This document shows positions 7,715 through 14,736 of a stretch of 14,736 bases of DNA, in pieces. Origin of the DNA: Candidatus Saccharicenans sp. (GTDB taxonomy: Bacteria > Acidobacteriota > Aminicenantia > Aminicenantales > Saccharicenantaceae); NCBI GenBank assembly GCA_024653405.1, contig JANLGB010000013.1, positions 1,699 to 16,434 on the forward strand, read 5' to 3'. The position numbers and the translations under genes are program-made. Positions within the stretch are counted from its first letter, which is position 1; the number at the start of each line of letters is the position of its first letter. The notes under the pieces were generated by a model. The model did no database searches. It saw nothing but the letters and a program-made list of their open reading frames with translations, and had not been told where the DNA came from.

Positions 7715-8575
7715 ATGAAAAAAAACAGGCAGATATTATTGATACTGAGCGCCCTCTGGTTGGGCCTGATTCTGGGCCCAGCTGAGACGAAGTCGGCGAT
7801 TGCTGCCCGGAAAAACATCGAGCTCAGCCTGAAAGAAACCAAAATTAGTGAGCTTTCGGGCTCGGGCCTGACCCTATCTTTTTATGTCCTGCTCGAAAAT
7901 ACTTCTTCCAGGAATTACTGGTTAGTATCCTATCAGTACCAGGTTCTGATAAATGACAGGGAATATTTCCGCCAGCCGGTTTCTCTGGACCAGCCAATAG
8001 GGCTGCCGGCCGGCCGTCAGGTAGTGGTCAATTTCCCGGTCAGGATCAATTACCAGTATCTGGAGCCCTATCTTTCGGGCTCACGGCGGCAGGCCAGCTG
8101 CCGGATGAGCGGAGAATTAGTTTCCCAGGACGAAAAAAAGAAGACCGAACGGGTGTCCTTCAATTTCCAGTCCGATTTTCCGGTTTTCAGGTTGCCAGAA
8201 ATTAAGTTCCTGCCGCCCCTGGTGCGAGACCTGACCCTGGGAGGGGCAGATTTTGACTTCCGTTTCAGCCTGGGTAACCAGAATGATTATGACCTCCTGA
8301 TCCAAAAAATCAGCCTGGAGTTGTGGCTGGAAGACCGGGTTATCCACCGTGGTCAGCTGGCCGGTGACCAAACCCTGGCCGCCGCTCAGAGCCGAAGCTA
8401 CAGCCTGCCGCTGATGCTGGATTTTTTTGAGCAGGGTAGAGAATTACGGGAAGCCCTGGAAAAAGCCCAGGTCACTTTTACCCTGAAGCTCAAGGTGGAA
8501 GCTGATTCGGCCTGGGGCTGGCTGGTTTTTCCCCTGGAAGCCACGGCTTCGGTCGGCAAAGAATTCCGGCGCTGA
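7715..8575 (+). CDS. Secreted protein with two LEA14/WHy-like domains, function unknown
   Basis: A 286-residue exported protein. Residues 1-31 look like a signal peptide (MKKNRQILLILSALWLGLIL, then a polar stretch ending A-I-A-A). The mature part seems to hold two beta-rich units of the LEA type 2 / water-stress-hypersensitive-response (WHy) kind: about 34-115 (IELSLKETKISEL, SFYVLLENTSSRNYWL, YQYQVLINDREYF) and about 155-280 (PEIKFLPPLVRDLTL, DFRFSLGNQNDYDLLIQKIS, ELWLEDRVIHRGQLAGDQ). The pattern of a conserved N-x-x-x-Y/D after a beta strand and a short ligand-facing loop is typical of that family. No catalytic motif is visible. ATG 7715 was chosen over the in-frame TTG at 7700 because it opens directly into a charged signal-peptide start and the TTG lies within the inverted repeat. 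A glycosyltransferase gene follows 12 nt later, so they are probably co-transcribed. The fold call is by pattern only. Confidence 0.72.
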   Translation: MKKNRQILLILSALWLGLILGPAETKSAIAARKNIELSLKETKISELSGSGLTLSFYVLLENTSSRNYWLVSYQYQVLINDREYFRQPVSLDQPIGLPAGRQVVVNFPVRINYQYLEPYLSGSRRQASCRMSGELVSQDEKKKTERVSFNFQSDFPVFRLPEIKFLPPLVRDLTLGGADFDFRFSLGNQNDYDLLIQKISLELWLEDRVIHRGQLAGDQTLAAAQSRSYSLPLMLDFFEQGRELREALEKAQVTFTLKLKVEADSAWGWLVFPLEATASVGKEFRR

Positions 8576-8587
8576 GTTTCGCGGGCC

Positions 8588-9451
8588 ATGGTCTCAGCCA
8601 TTATTGTAACTTACAACCGAGCCCATTTCCTTAAAGAGGCCTTAGACTCTGTTCTGGGCCAGACCTATTTTCAGAAGAACCCCGACCGCTGGGAACTCCT
8701 CGTCGTGGACGATGGCTCCACAGACGGGACATCTGAGCTGGTAGGCCGTTACCTCGGCCAGGACGACCGAATCAAGTATATCCGGTCTAAGCACCAGGGT
8801 GTCAGCCGGGCCCGCAACCTGGGCTTGAAAACAGCTCGGGGAGAATTTATTGCCTTCCTTGATTCGGATGACCTCTGGCTCAAAGATAAGACCCAGACCC
8901 AGCTCAGCTACCTCCAAGCCTTTCCCGCCGCCCGCTTTTGCCTGACCGAGGAAATCTGGGTTAGGAACGGCCGCCGGGTCAACCAGAAGAACAAACATCA
9001 GAAATATTCCGGCTGGGTACTGGACAGGGTGTTACCACTCTGCCTCTTAAGCTTGTCCTCCGCCCTGTTCCGGCGGCAGCTTTTCGAGGAACTGGGCGAC
9101 TTTGATGAAAGTCTTCCGGTCTGCGAAGATTATGACCTGGGGATAAGAATTGCCCTCCGCCACTTCTACCATTTTCTGTCCCGGCCGCTGATCATCAAGC
9201 GGGGCGGCCATTCCGATCAGCTTTCGCGGCAATACTGGGGAATGGATAGATGGCGGGTCCAGGCCCTGGAAAAGGCGCTGCGGCTGGCGGAAACACCCGC
9301 AGACCGAGATCTGATCAAAGCCGAAATCATAAAAAAGTGCCAGGTCCTGATCAATGGCTTCCTGAAAAGAGGACAGAGGGCAGAAGCCGATTACTACTTG
9401 AAGAAAATACTGGAATACTCTCCGGATAAATCTGGAGTCTGTTCTTCATAA
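8588..9451 (+). CDS. Family 2 glycosyltransferase (GT-A fold)
   Basis: A 287-residue cytoplasmic glycosyltransferase that should move a sugar from a nucleotide donor to an envelope or cell-surface acceptor; donor and acceptor cannot be read from sequence. The GT-A start is clear: [20 protein letters not shown] at 3-22, the nucleotide-binding [12 protein letters not shown] at 37-48, [10 protein letters not shown] at 71-80, and the metal-binding D-S-D-D at 92-95 in [21 protein letters not shown] at 179-190 supplies the likely catalytic acid region. [10 protein letters not shown] near 206-215 and a helical tail (about 220-280, with a TPR-like [17 protein letters not shown] segment) follow. There is no membrane segment. 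It starts 12 nt after the WHy-domain gene with only a weak ribosome site (GCGGG), suggesting coupled translation. No other polysaccharide genes are adjacent except the broken galE. Confidence 0.92.
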   Translation: MVSAIIVTYNRAHFLKEALDSVLGQTYFQKNPDRWELLVVDDGSTDGTSELVGRYLGQDDRIKYIRSKHQGVSRARNLGLKTARGEFIAFLDSDDLWLKDKTQTQLSYLQAFPAARFCLTEEIWVRNGRRVNQKNKHQKYSGWVLDRVLPLCLLSLSSALFRRQLFEELGDFDESLPVCEDYDLGIRIALRHFYHFLSRPLIIKRGGHSDQLSRQYWGMDRWRVQALEKALRLAETPADRDLIKAEIIKKCQVLINGFLKRGQRAEADYYLKKILEYSPDKSGVCSS

Positions 9452-9548
9452 TCGGGGGAGAAGGAATGGCCGGGACCAAATACCGGCTAAAATGAATCTC
9501 GAAAGTTAACCCTGGCCGGATAGGAAATTTCGCCCCGTTAATAAGTAT
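9452..9548. other. Intergenic spacer between convergent genes
   Basis: This is the start of the 171-nt gap between the glycosyltransferase and the barrel gene. A small hairpin, GCCGG-N9-CCGGC (9469-9487), lies soon after the glycosyltransferase stop but has no T tract, so I do not call it a terminator. I see no coding potential or RNA gene. Confidence 0.5.
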
Positions 9549-9600
9549 AAAAAAAGGAAAAACAAGAAAGACCGGGCCCTTTGCAGAGAACCCGGCCCTT
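9549..9600 (-). terminator. Rho-independent terminator of the outer-membrane barrel gene
   Basis: On the minus strand the arms AAGGGCCGGG (9600-9591) and CCCGGTCTTT (9576-9567) pair over 10 bp with two G-U wobbles around a 14-nt loop. They are followed by a T-rich run (9566-9549, CTTGTTTTTCCTTTTTTT). It begins 22 nt after the barrel gene stop. On the plus strand no T tract follows, so it should act mainly leftward. Confidence 0.75.
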
Positions 9601-9622
9601 TATGGTGAAGAGCTGAGATGGA

Positions 9623-10378
9623 TCAGAACCAGAAATTAAGTCCGAGCACCAGCGAGTAACCGTTGAAGTCAAAATCTTCAAAGCCTTCAAAAGAATCCCG
9701 GAATTTGGCCTTTAAGAAATTATAACGAAAGCCCAGGTCCAGGGTGGTGCGGCTGCCGACCGGGACCATGACTCCGGCAAAAGCATTATAGCCGACTGAT
9801 ATTCTGTTTTGTTCTTCCAGCAAGGCATAGTAAACCGGGTAAACGGTAATGTCTCCTCCCGGGTCGCTGTAAATCCAGGGGTCGGAAAAATCTACGATCT
9901 CACCCCGCAGTCTTACCGTCCAGAGGTGCAGCCCGACACCTCCGCCGAAATAGGGGACAAACCTGACTCGGCGTCCGAGCGGAGTAATCTTGACAGACAG
10001 GGAAATCGGTGCCTGGGAAACTTCAAAGTTATGGATGATGGCTTGTCCCCAGGTATCAGGAAAGGCAAAATACATATCGTCAACATTATACTGGGTATAG
10101 TCCAGATACCAGCCCGCCTTCTGGCGGTTGTAAAAGTCGACCGATAGCACCAGGCTAAGATTCCGGTTCACGAAATATTCGTAGGCCAGTCCCAGCATCC
10201 CTCCCTGATAAGCAGATTTCTTGAAGCTCATATTTTCAAACTCAATATTCCACAGGCTGTCAGCCCCTCCGCTCATCCTGGGAACAAAGTAGCCATAACG
10301 GATGGTGAAAATATTGGCCGAAGCTGCCAGAGGCAATATCAGCAGGACCAGGGCCAGGGTTATAAGTATTTTTTTCAT
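9623..10378 (-). CDS. Outer-membrane beta-barrel protein, porin-like family unknown
   Basis: A 251-residue exported protein. Residues 1-21 are a clear signal peptide (MKKILITLALVLLILPLAAS, cleavage after A-S-A). The mature chain is rich in alternating aromatic/hydrophobic strands (LGLAYEYFVNRNLSLVLSVDF, written here in part; VRFVPYFGGGVGLHLWTVRL; ISVGYNAFAGVMVPV; TTLDLGFRYNFLKAKF) and ends in SLVLGLNFWF. The terminal Phe is the usual signal for insertion by the BAM machinery. The length fits an 8- to 10-strand barrel like OmpW or OmpA-type small barrels, but no specific family motif is seen, so ligand and role are unknown. A strong GAGGAGG site lies 5 nt before the ATG, an extended -10 promoter just upstream, and a good terminator after the stop: it appears to be a single-gene transcript. 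Confidence 0.82.
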   Translation of the reverse strand: MKKILITLALVLLILPLAASANIFTIRYGYFVPRMSGGADSLWNIEFENMSFKKSAYQGGMLGLAYEYFVNRNLSLVLSVDFYNRQKAGWYLDYTQYNVDDMYFAFPDTWGQAIIHNFEVSQAPISLSVKITPLGRRVRFVPYFGGGVGLHLWTVRLRGEIVDFSDPWIYSDPGGDITVYPVYYALLEEQNRISVGYNAFAGVMVPVGSRTTLDLGFRYNFLKAKFRDSFEGFEDFDFNGYSLVLGLNFWF

Positions 10379-10398
10379 CTTAACCTCCTCACCCCACC

Positions 10399-10407
10399 AT
10401 TATAGCA
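10399..10407 (-). promoter_or_regulatory. Extended -10 promoter for the barrel gene
   Basis: Read leftward, TGC-TATAAT (10407-10399) is a perfect -10 hexamer with the TGn extension, which can work without a good -35; none is evident 16-18 nt upstream. The predicted transcript start near 10392 would leave a leader of about 14 nt carrying the GAGGAGG ribosome site. Confidence 0.55.
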
Positions 10408-10417
10408 AATTGCGTGC

Positions 10418-10508
10418 CAGACCGGATACCTTGAAATCTTCTTCGGCCCGGCCTGAACTGTTTTATTTTTAAGACAATTGTCCTGTTTTTGCCTTGAAAC
10501 CCGGTCTG
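10418..10508. promoter_or_regulatory. Possible operator elements between barrel gene and tsaC
   Basis: CAGACCGG (10418-10425) and CCGGTCTG (10501-10508) form an exact 8-bp inverted repeat about 75 nt apart, and a perfect 10-nt palindrome GACAATTGTC lies between them at 10473-10482. Such sites may bind a regulator of either divergent gene. Each alone could occur by chance in a 167-nt region, so this is tentative. Confidence 0.25.
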
Positions 10509-10522
10509 ATTTGGGCTATTCT
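10494..10522 (+). promoter_or_regulatory. Possible promoter for tsaC
   Basis: TTGAAA (10494-10499), a 17-nt spacer and TATTCT (10517-10522) resemble a sigma70 promoter. Transcription would begin near 10529, just before the strong ribosome site at 10534-10540. Confidence 0.4.
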
Positions 10523-10533
10523 CTGGCTGGAAA

Positions 10534-10540
10534 AAGGAGG
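10534..10540 (+). promoter_or_regulatory. Ribosome binding site fixing the TTG start of tsaC
   Basis: AAGGAGG lies 5 nt before TTG at 10546. No in-frame ATG is near, and the next candidate, GTG at 10558, is too far from this site, so the TTG start is preferred. Confidence 0.75.
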
Positions 10541-10545
10541 AATTC

Positions 10546-11190
10546 TTGCCGTCACTGGTGCTGCCGCTTCCAGCTTGGGGCTTAAAACCGGACCAGCTGG
10601 ATTTTATCTCCGAGCGACTGGGGCAAGGGGCCATCCTGGTTTACCCCACAGAAACATTCTATGGCCTGGGTGGACTGGCCGCCCTCGGCTCAGCAGCTGA
10701 GAAAATATTTGACCTGAAAGGCCGGGAAACGGGAAAGCCCTTACCCTTTGTGGCTTCGAAACTGGAAATGGTCCTGGACTATGCAGAAAAGCCCTCGGAC
10801 CTCTTTTACCGGCTGGCCGAACGTTTCTGGCCGGGGCCGCTCACCCTGGTACTCAGGGCCCGGGAAAACAGCCTGCCGGAAATTTTATACGGGCCCGGCC
10901 GGACCATTGCTGTCCGCATACCGCCGCTCGCGTGGCTCAGGGATTTAATCCAGAAAAGCGGGTCCTTGCTGATTTCCACTAGTGCCAACCTCAGCGGACA
11001 GCCGCCCCTGGCTTCTTTTCAGGAAGTCTATGAGATATTTCGCGACCGGGTTGATCTTTTTATAGATGGCGGGCCGACTCCCGGCGGCCGGCCCTCAACC
11101 ATCATCGACCTGACTGCCCCCGAACCTGTCTGCTTGCGGGAAGGGAAAATCCCGGCGGCTGAGGTCTGGGCCTATGTTTATGAGAGATAG
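10546..11190 (+). CDS. tsaC: L-threonylcarbamoyladenylate synthase, YrdC/TsaC type
   Basis: A 214-residue cytoplasmic enzyme that makes threonylcarbamoyl-AMP from threonine, bicarbonate and ATP, the first step of t6A formation at position 37 of ANN-decoding tRNAs; TsaB, TsaD and TsaE finish the reaction. YrdC-fold motifs are present: ILVYPTETFYGLGGLA at 30-45, the K-x-R pair Lys58/Arg60 in DLKGRETGKPLPF, RFWPGPLTLVL at 93-103, IAVRIP at 121-126, and the S-x-N pair Ser146/Asn148 in ISTSANLSG. DGGPTPGGRPSTIIDL at 174-189 is also typical. The length matches the single-domain TsaC form; there is no Sua5 C-terminal domain. It starts with TTG behind a strong Shine-Dalgarno site. Its stop lies 13 nt from the stop of the convergent metG, with no terminator between them. 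Confidence 0.95.
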   Translation: MPSLVLPLPAWGLKPDQLDFISERLGQGAILVYPTETFYGLGGLAALGSAAEKIFDLKGRETGKPLPFVASKLEMVLDYAEKPSDLFYRLAERFWPGPLTLVLRARENSLPEILYGPGRTIAVRIPPLAWLRDLIQKSGSLLISTSANLSGQPPLASFQEVYEIFRDRVDLFIDGGPTPGGRPSTIIDLTAPEPVCLREGKIPAAEVWAYVYER

Positions 11191-11203
11191 GCCGGCTGGT
11201 AGC

Positions 11204-13150
11204 TTATTTAACTTTAGTCCCGGGTGGTAGCTCCAGGTCGAAGAAAGGAATGATCGCCTTTCCGTCTACCTCCGCTGCCAGCAGCATCCCCTGGGATTCA
11301 ACCCCGCGGATGACGGCTGGTTGTAGGTTGGCGATGACGATGAACTCTTTGCCCACCAGTTCTTCCGGTGAGTAAGTCTCGGCCACGCCAGCGATGATCT
11401 GCCTCTGCTCGCTGCCGAGGTCAATCTGCAATTTCAGCAGTTTGCTGGTGCCGGGGACCCGCTCGGCGGCCAGGACCTTGGCCACCCGCAGGTCCATTTT
11501 CTTGAATTCTTCGTAACTGATGTATTCCATCTTTCCCTCCGTTTTGGGAGCAGTTTCAGCCCGGGCCTGGGGCTTTTCCATTTCACCAATGAATTCCACC
11601 AGGTCGATTCTGGGAAAAAGGGCCTGGGGTTGGCGGAGCCGGGCTCCAGGAACCAGTCCGTAAAAATCCAGGGAAGATTTCAAAACCTCTCCCGGCTGGC
11701 GGCTCTCGCCCAGTAGAGCCCAGATTTTTTCGGCCGTCTCCGGCATGACCGGGTAGAGGAGGTAGCTGCTTCCCCTGACGGCACAGAGCGCCTGGTAGAT
11801 TATCCTGGCCAGTCGCTCCCGCGATTCGGGTTTTTTGGCCAGCTTCCAGGGCTCGTTGTCGGCCAGGTATTTATTGGTAACATTGAGAAAAACCCAGATC
11901 TCTTCCAGGGCCCGATTAAGAGCGTAGTCATCATAGAGCGAGAAAACCCGGTCTCTGGTTTCGCTGAAGCTCTTTTCCAGCTCCCGGTCAGGACCAGTTT
12001 CTTCCCCGGGCCGGGGCACTTCACCCCCGAAGTAATTGCAGGCCATGGTCAGGGTTCTCTGGACCAGGTTGCCCAGGTCGTTGGCCAGGTCGGAATTGAC
12101 TCTCTGGACAAAGCCTTCGTGAGAAAAGCTCCCGTCCAAACCGATGGGCACTTCTCTCAGCAAAAAATAACGCAGAGCGTCTGCCCCCACCTTCTCCAGA
12201 ATCAGGTAGGGGTCGAGGACATTACCCCGGGACTTGGACATCTTGGTTTCGTCCTTCAACCACCAGCCGTGACCGAAGACTGTCCAGGGTGGGGGGAAGC
12301 CGGCTGCCATCAAGAACGCCGGCCAGAAGATGGCGTGAAAGCGCAGTATGTCCTTGCCAATCAGGTGGACATCGGCTGGCCAGAAAGTCTGGAACAATTC
12401 CGGGTTCCAGTCATAACCGGCCCCGGTAACGTAATTATGCAGGGCATCGAACCAGACATAGATGGTGTGCTTGGGGTCGCCGGGCACCGGGATGCCCCAG
12501 CGGACGGTGGTCCTGGTGATGCTCAGGTCCTTAAGTCCCTGCCGGACAAAGCTGACCACTTCGTTCATCCGGCTCTGGGGCCGGACAAACCGGGGATGAG
12601 CCGCAAAGAATTCCAGCAGCGGTTGCTGGTAGGCCGATAGCCGGAAAAAGTAACTTTCTTCCTCCAGCAACAGGGCTTTCCGACCACAATCCGGGCAGAT
12701 CTTGTGGCCTTCGGGCTCGAGCGGCACATCTTCTGGCAGGAAGTTTTCTTCCGAGATGCAGTACCAGCCCTGGTAGGTGCCTTTGTAAATATCACCCTTG
12801 GCCAGAAGCTGCTGGAAAATCTTCTGCACCCCGCGTTCGTGAAACTCTTCAGTGGTCCGGATGAAATAATCATAGGAAATGTTGAGTTTCTGCCAGAGTT
12901 CCTTGAATCTGACTACCACCCGGTCGGCCAGTTCTTTTGGTTTCAGGCCTTTCTCGGCGGCTGCTTTTTCGATTTTCTGACCATGCTCGTCGGTTCCGGT
13001 CAGGAAATAGACTTTCTTCCCGGCCAGCCGCTGGTACCTGGCCAGGGCGTCTGCGATGATGGTGGTATAGGCATGACCGATGTGGGGAACATCGTTGACG
13101 TAGTAAATGGGTGTGGTGACATAAAAAGTTGGCTTAGATTTCTCTTCCAC
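11204..13150 (-). CDS. metG: Methionyl-tRNA synthetase with C-terminal EMAP-type tRNA-binding domain
   Basis: A 648-residue class I aminoacyl-tRNA synthetase that charges tRNA-Met, including initiator tRNA. The HIGH motif is H-I-G-H at 23-26 and the KMSKS motif is intact at 303-307 ([10 protein letters not shown]). The connective-peptide region has Cys131 and a C-P-D-C knuckle at 152-155, pointing to a single metal-binding site. [10 protein letters not shown] at 51-60 and [13 protein letters not shown] at 231-243 are typical. The anticodon-binding helical domain follows to about 500, then a Lys/Glu/Ala linker and the dimerising EMAP/Trbp111 domain (about 541-648, [19 protein letters not shown] and [20 protein letters not shown]). 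The start is GTG at 13150, supported by a GGGAGGT ribosome site 7 nt upstream that lies inside folE; the two genes overlap by 17 nt. It ends an apparent larC-folE-metG operon. Confidence 0.97.
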   Translation of the reverse strand: MEEKSKPTFYVTTPIYYVNDVPHIGHAYTTIIADALARYQRLAGKKVYFLTGTDEHGQKIEKAAAEKGLKPKELADRVVVRFKELWQKLNISYDYFIRTTEEFHERGVQKIFQQLLAKGDIYKGTYQGWYCISEENFLPEDVPLEPEGHKICPDCGRKALLLEEESYFFRLSAYQQPLLEFFAAHPRFVRPQSRMNEVVSFVRQGLKDLSITRTTVRWGIPVPGDPKHTIYVWFDALHNYVTGAGYDWNPELFQTFWPADVHLIGKDILRFHAIFWPAFLMAAGFPPPWTVFGHGWWLKDETKMSKSRGNVLDPYLILEKVGADALRYFLLREVPIGLDGSFSHEGFVQRVNSDLANDLGNLVQRTLTMACNYFGGEVPRPGEETGPDRELEKSFSETRDRVFSLYDDYALNRALEEIWVFLNVTNKYLADNEPWKLAKKPESRERLARIIYQALCAVRGSSYLLYPVMPETAEKIWALLGESRQPGEVLKSSLDFYGLVPGARLRQPQALFPRIDLVEFIGEMEKPQARAETAPKTEGKMEYISYEEFKKMDLRVAKVLAAERVPGTSKLLKLQIDLGSEQRQIIAGVAETYSPEELVGKEFIVIANLQPAVIRGVESQGMLLAAEVDGKAIIPFFDLELPPGTKVK

Positions 13151-13754
13151 CTGGAATACCTCCCTTGATGAGCATCATGGCTTCGGTCCGGGTAGCCGGG
13201 TTGTTGCGGAACGAGCCCCGGACGGCCGAGGTCACAGTTATAGCCTTAGGCTTCTTGACGCCGCGCATCGACATGCACAGGTGTTCGGCCTCTATGACCA
13301 CCATGACGCCCAGGGGGTTCAGGGTGGCATTCAGGATGTCGGCCACCTGCTTGGTTAGCCGTTCCTGAACCTGCAGCCTCCGGGCCAGGGTATCAACCAG
13401 CCGGGCAATCTTACTCAGGCCGATGATCCGCCCTTCTTTGGGTATGTAGGCCACGTGGGCAACGCCGGCGAAGGGCAGCAGGTGGTGTTCACAGAAAGAA
13501 TAGAGGGGAATGTTCCGGATAAGCACCAGTTCGTCATGTCTTTCGTCCTGGAAGACTTCCAGGTCCTCCACCGGGTCAAGCTGGGTACCGCCCAGGATAT
13601 CCTCCATCATTCTGGCCACCCGGCCCGGGGTGCCCTTCAGACCGGGGCGCTCCGGGTCTTCACCGATGCCTTCCAGCACCAGTTTGACACCCTGTTCGAT
13701 TTTTTTCAGGTCCATTTTCCTGGCCTGTTTATTTTTTCTGTTCTTGTTGTTCAT
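13134..13754 (-). CDS. folE: GTP cyclohydrolase I
   Basis: A 206-residue FolE1 enzyme that turns GTP into 7,8-dihydroneopterin triphosphate, first step of folate (and, in some bacteria, queuosine) synthesis; it acts as a cytoplasmic decamer. The zinc ligands are visible: Cys88 and His91 in FCEHHLLPF (87-95) and Cys160 in [10 protein letters not shown] (157-166). [13 protein letters not shown] at 38-50, [19 protein letters not shown] at 103-121 and the QVQERLT segment at 128-134 are family signatures. The first 13 residues are a Lys/Asn/Arg-rich extension; Met14 is an alternative start with a poorer ribosome site. A GAGG site straddling the larC stop, 5 nt from ATG 13754, supports the longer form. 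It starts 7 nt after larC and overlaps metG by 17 nt, so expression is likely coupled. Confidence 0.96.
   Translation of the reverse strand: MNNKNRKNKQARKMDLKKIEQGVKLVLEGIGEDPERPGLKGTPGRVARMMEDILGGTQLDPVEDLEVFQDERHDELVLIRNIPLYSFCEHHLLPFAGVAHVAYIPKEGRIIGLSKIARLVDTLARRLQVQERLTKQVADILNATLNPLGVMVVIEAEHLCMSMRGVKKPKAITVTSAVRGSFRNNPATRTEAMMLIKGGIPGGREI
13158..13164 (-). promoter_or_regulatory. Ribosome binding site of metG within folE
   Basis: GGGAGGT on the minus strand lies 7 nt before GTG 13150 and inside the last codons of folE. It identifies GTG as the metG start and implies translation of the two genes is linked. Confidence 0.75.
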
Positions 13755-13761
13755 CTTGTCC

Positions 13762-14736
13762 TCAAGGCTTAAATTTTCTGCTAGCTTCGGTGATGACCTG
13801 TTTGAGGGGCAGCTTTAGTTTTTCGGCTGCTCGCAGGCAATCATCGAATTCCGGCTGGAAGTTGAGAACCTCCCCGCCGTAATAACTGACCTTGACCCGG
13901 ATTTTCTGGCCCTTCAGGCTGACTTCTCTTATTTCTCTTCTCAGGACCCGTCTCTCAACCGGATAATATCTCAGCCCGATGGTGGTGGTTTCTCGGAAAA
14001 CGGCCTCGATCAGCCTGTCTATTTTATCAATCTCAGCCAGGATGGTCAATTTGCTCCCCAGCCGGCTCTTTTTCATCACTACCGGCGTGAGGTAAGCTTC
14101 CAGGGCTCCCAGCTCCAGAGCCCGGTTGAGGAAGTTACCCAGGAGCTGGGGGGAGGCGTCATCGATGGTGGCTTCAATCACCTGGATTTTTCGGGCCGAC
14201 TCAAAATCCTGCAGCCGTCCGTAAAAAGCCCGCAGCAGGTTGGGATGATATTTTAATTGGCGGTGGCCGAGACCATAACCGATTTTTTCATAAATCAGTT
14301 CCGGCCAGGGACTCAGGCAGCGGCCGAGGGTGGTCAGGATGGCGGCCCCGGTCGGGGTCAGCAGTTCAGTTTGCTCCTGGCTGCTGTAGACGGGAAAACC
14401 GGCCATCAATTCAGCCACAGCTGGCGGTGGCACCGGCAGCCGGCCATGGCTGGTTTCCACGTAGCCGCTCCCCAGGTTGACCGGCGAGAAATAGACTTCT
14501 GAAACCTGGAGCCGCCGCAGCAGCCAGCAGGCTCCGACTATATCAACCAGGGCATCATCAGCTGCCGCCTCGTGCAGGTGATTGGTCCGAAGATTGCGGC
14601 CGTGAACCCGGCTTTCAGCCTGGAACAGGCGCTTAAATATTTTAAGAGCTTTGTCTTTTACTTCCGCTTCCAGCCTGGATTTTTTTATTATTCTTTCCAC
14701 CTCATAAAAGTTTCTCCCGGCTGAATTCCCCGGGAC
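13762..14736 (-). CDS. larC: LarC, nickel-pincer cofactor nickel insertion protein, N-terminus cut by window edge
   Basis: LarC is the CTP-dependent nickel chelatase that completes the nickel-pincer nucleotide cofactor of lactate racemase (LarA) and related enzymes. The frame is open to the window edge: 324 residues are seen of a protein normally around 400, so about 75-100 N-terminal residues, including the usual His-rich segment, are outside. A GTG at 14700 is not taken as the start because residues before it ([13 protein letters not shown]) also match the family. Motifs include [19 protein letters not shown] in part, [39 protein letters not shown], and the C-terminal half [18 protein letters not shown] with [15 protein letters not shown]. 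Both halves lie in one frame, unlike the frameshifted two-part larC of Lactobacillus plantarum. No larA, larB or larE is in the window. It lies 7 nt upstream of folE. Confidence 0.92.
   Translation of the reverse strand, partial: VPGNSAGRNFYEVERIIKKSRLEAEVKDKALKIFKRLFQAESRVHGRNLRTNHLHEAAADDALVDIVGACWLLRRLQVSEVYFSPVNLGSGYVETSHGRLPVPPPAVAELMAGFPVYSSQEQTELLTPTGAAILTTLGRCLSPWPELIYEKIGYGLGHRQLKYHPNLLRAFYGRLQDFESARKIQVIEATIDDASPQLLGNFLNRALELGALEAYLTPVVMKKSRLGSKLTILAEIDKIDRLIEAVFRETTTIGLRYYPVERRVLRREIREVSLKGQKIRVKVSYYGGEVLNFQPEFDDCLRAAEKLKLPLKQVITEASRKFKP

Noticed and set aside
9469..9487. GCCGG-N9-CCGGC hairpin after the glycosyltransferase as a terminator
   Set aside because: The stem is only 5 bp and no T tract follows on either strand.
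11191..11203. Bidirectional terminator between convergent tsaC and metG
   Set aside because: The 13-nt gap holds no stem-loop or T tract; any terminator would have to lie inside the opposing gene.
14698..14700. GTG as the true start of larC, giving 312 residues
   Set aside because: The frame stays open to the window edge and the residues before the GTG match the family, while the essential N-terminal part would be missing.
1..14736. Defence island, mobile element, CRISPR array, tRNA or riboswitch
   Set aside because: All gene-sized regions are assigned to housekeeping or envelope families, gaps are 171 nt or less, and I saw no repeat arrays, transposase motifs, cloverleaf or known aptamer core.

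Overview
The window looks like chromosomal housekeeping and cell-envelope DNA from a Gram-negative-type bacterium. By eye the base composition is moderately GC-rich. An outer-membrane beta-barrel protein, a secreted lytic transglycosylase and several Sec signal peptides point to a two-membrane cell. Gene content and style would suit a lineage such as Acidobacteriota or Candidatus Aminicenantes, but that is a weak inference. I see no mobile element, phage gene, CRISPR array, tRNA or rRNA.

Layout. (1) Bases 1-7565 read leftward: a secreted S9 peptidase with a fused SUMF1/FGE-like domain, a CCA-adding/poly(A)-polymerase-family nucleotidyltransferase, galE, an MltD-like LysM transglycosylase, and a class A beta-lactamase-like serine hydrolase that runs off the left edge. 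Spacing is tight (11 nt; a 4-nt ATGA overlap; 78 nt with a possible internal promoter; 37 nt). galE is broken by an apparent 17-nt deletion. (2) Bases 7566-9451 read rightward: a secreted protein with two LEA14/WHy-like domains, then a family 2 glycosyltransferase 12 nt later. (3) Bases 9549-10378 read leftward: an outer-membrane barrel gene with its own extended -10 promoter and a good rho-independent terminator. (4) Bases 10546-11190 read rightward: tsaC (threonylcarbamoyl-AMP synthase) from a TTG start. (5) Bases 11204-14736 read leftward: larC (5' end off the right edge), folE and metG, closely packed, with metG starting inside the end of folE.

The genes cover tRNA maturation and charging (nucleotidyltransferase, tsaC, metG), cofactor work (folE, larC), and envelope or cell-wall processes (transglycosylase, beta-lactamase-like hydrolase, barrel protein, galE, glycosyltransferase). 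I do not see a convincing new multi-gene system. The points most worth a second look are the peptidase/FGE-like fusion with no cysteine in the FGE-like part, the galE deletion with its CGGG microhomology, the beta-lactamase-like protein without the usual omega-loop glutamate, and the E-x-D metal motif in the nucleotidyltransferase. No stretch longer than 300 bases lacks a gene; the longest gaps are 171, 167 and 149 bases and are described below.
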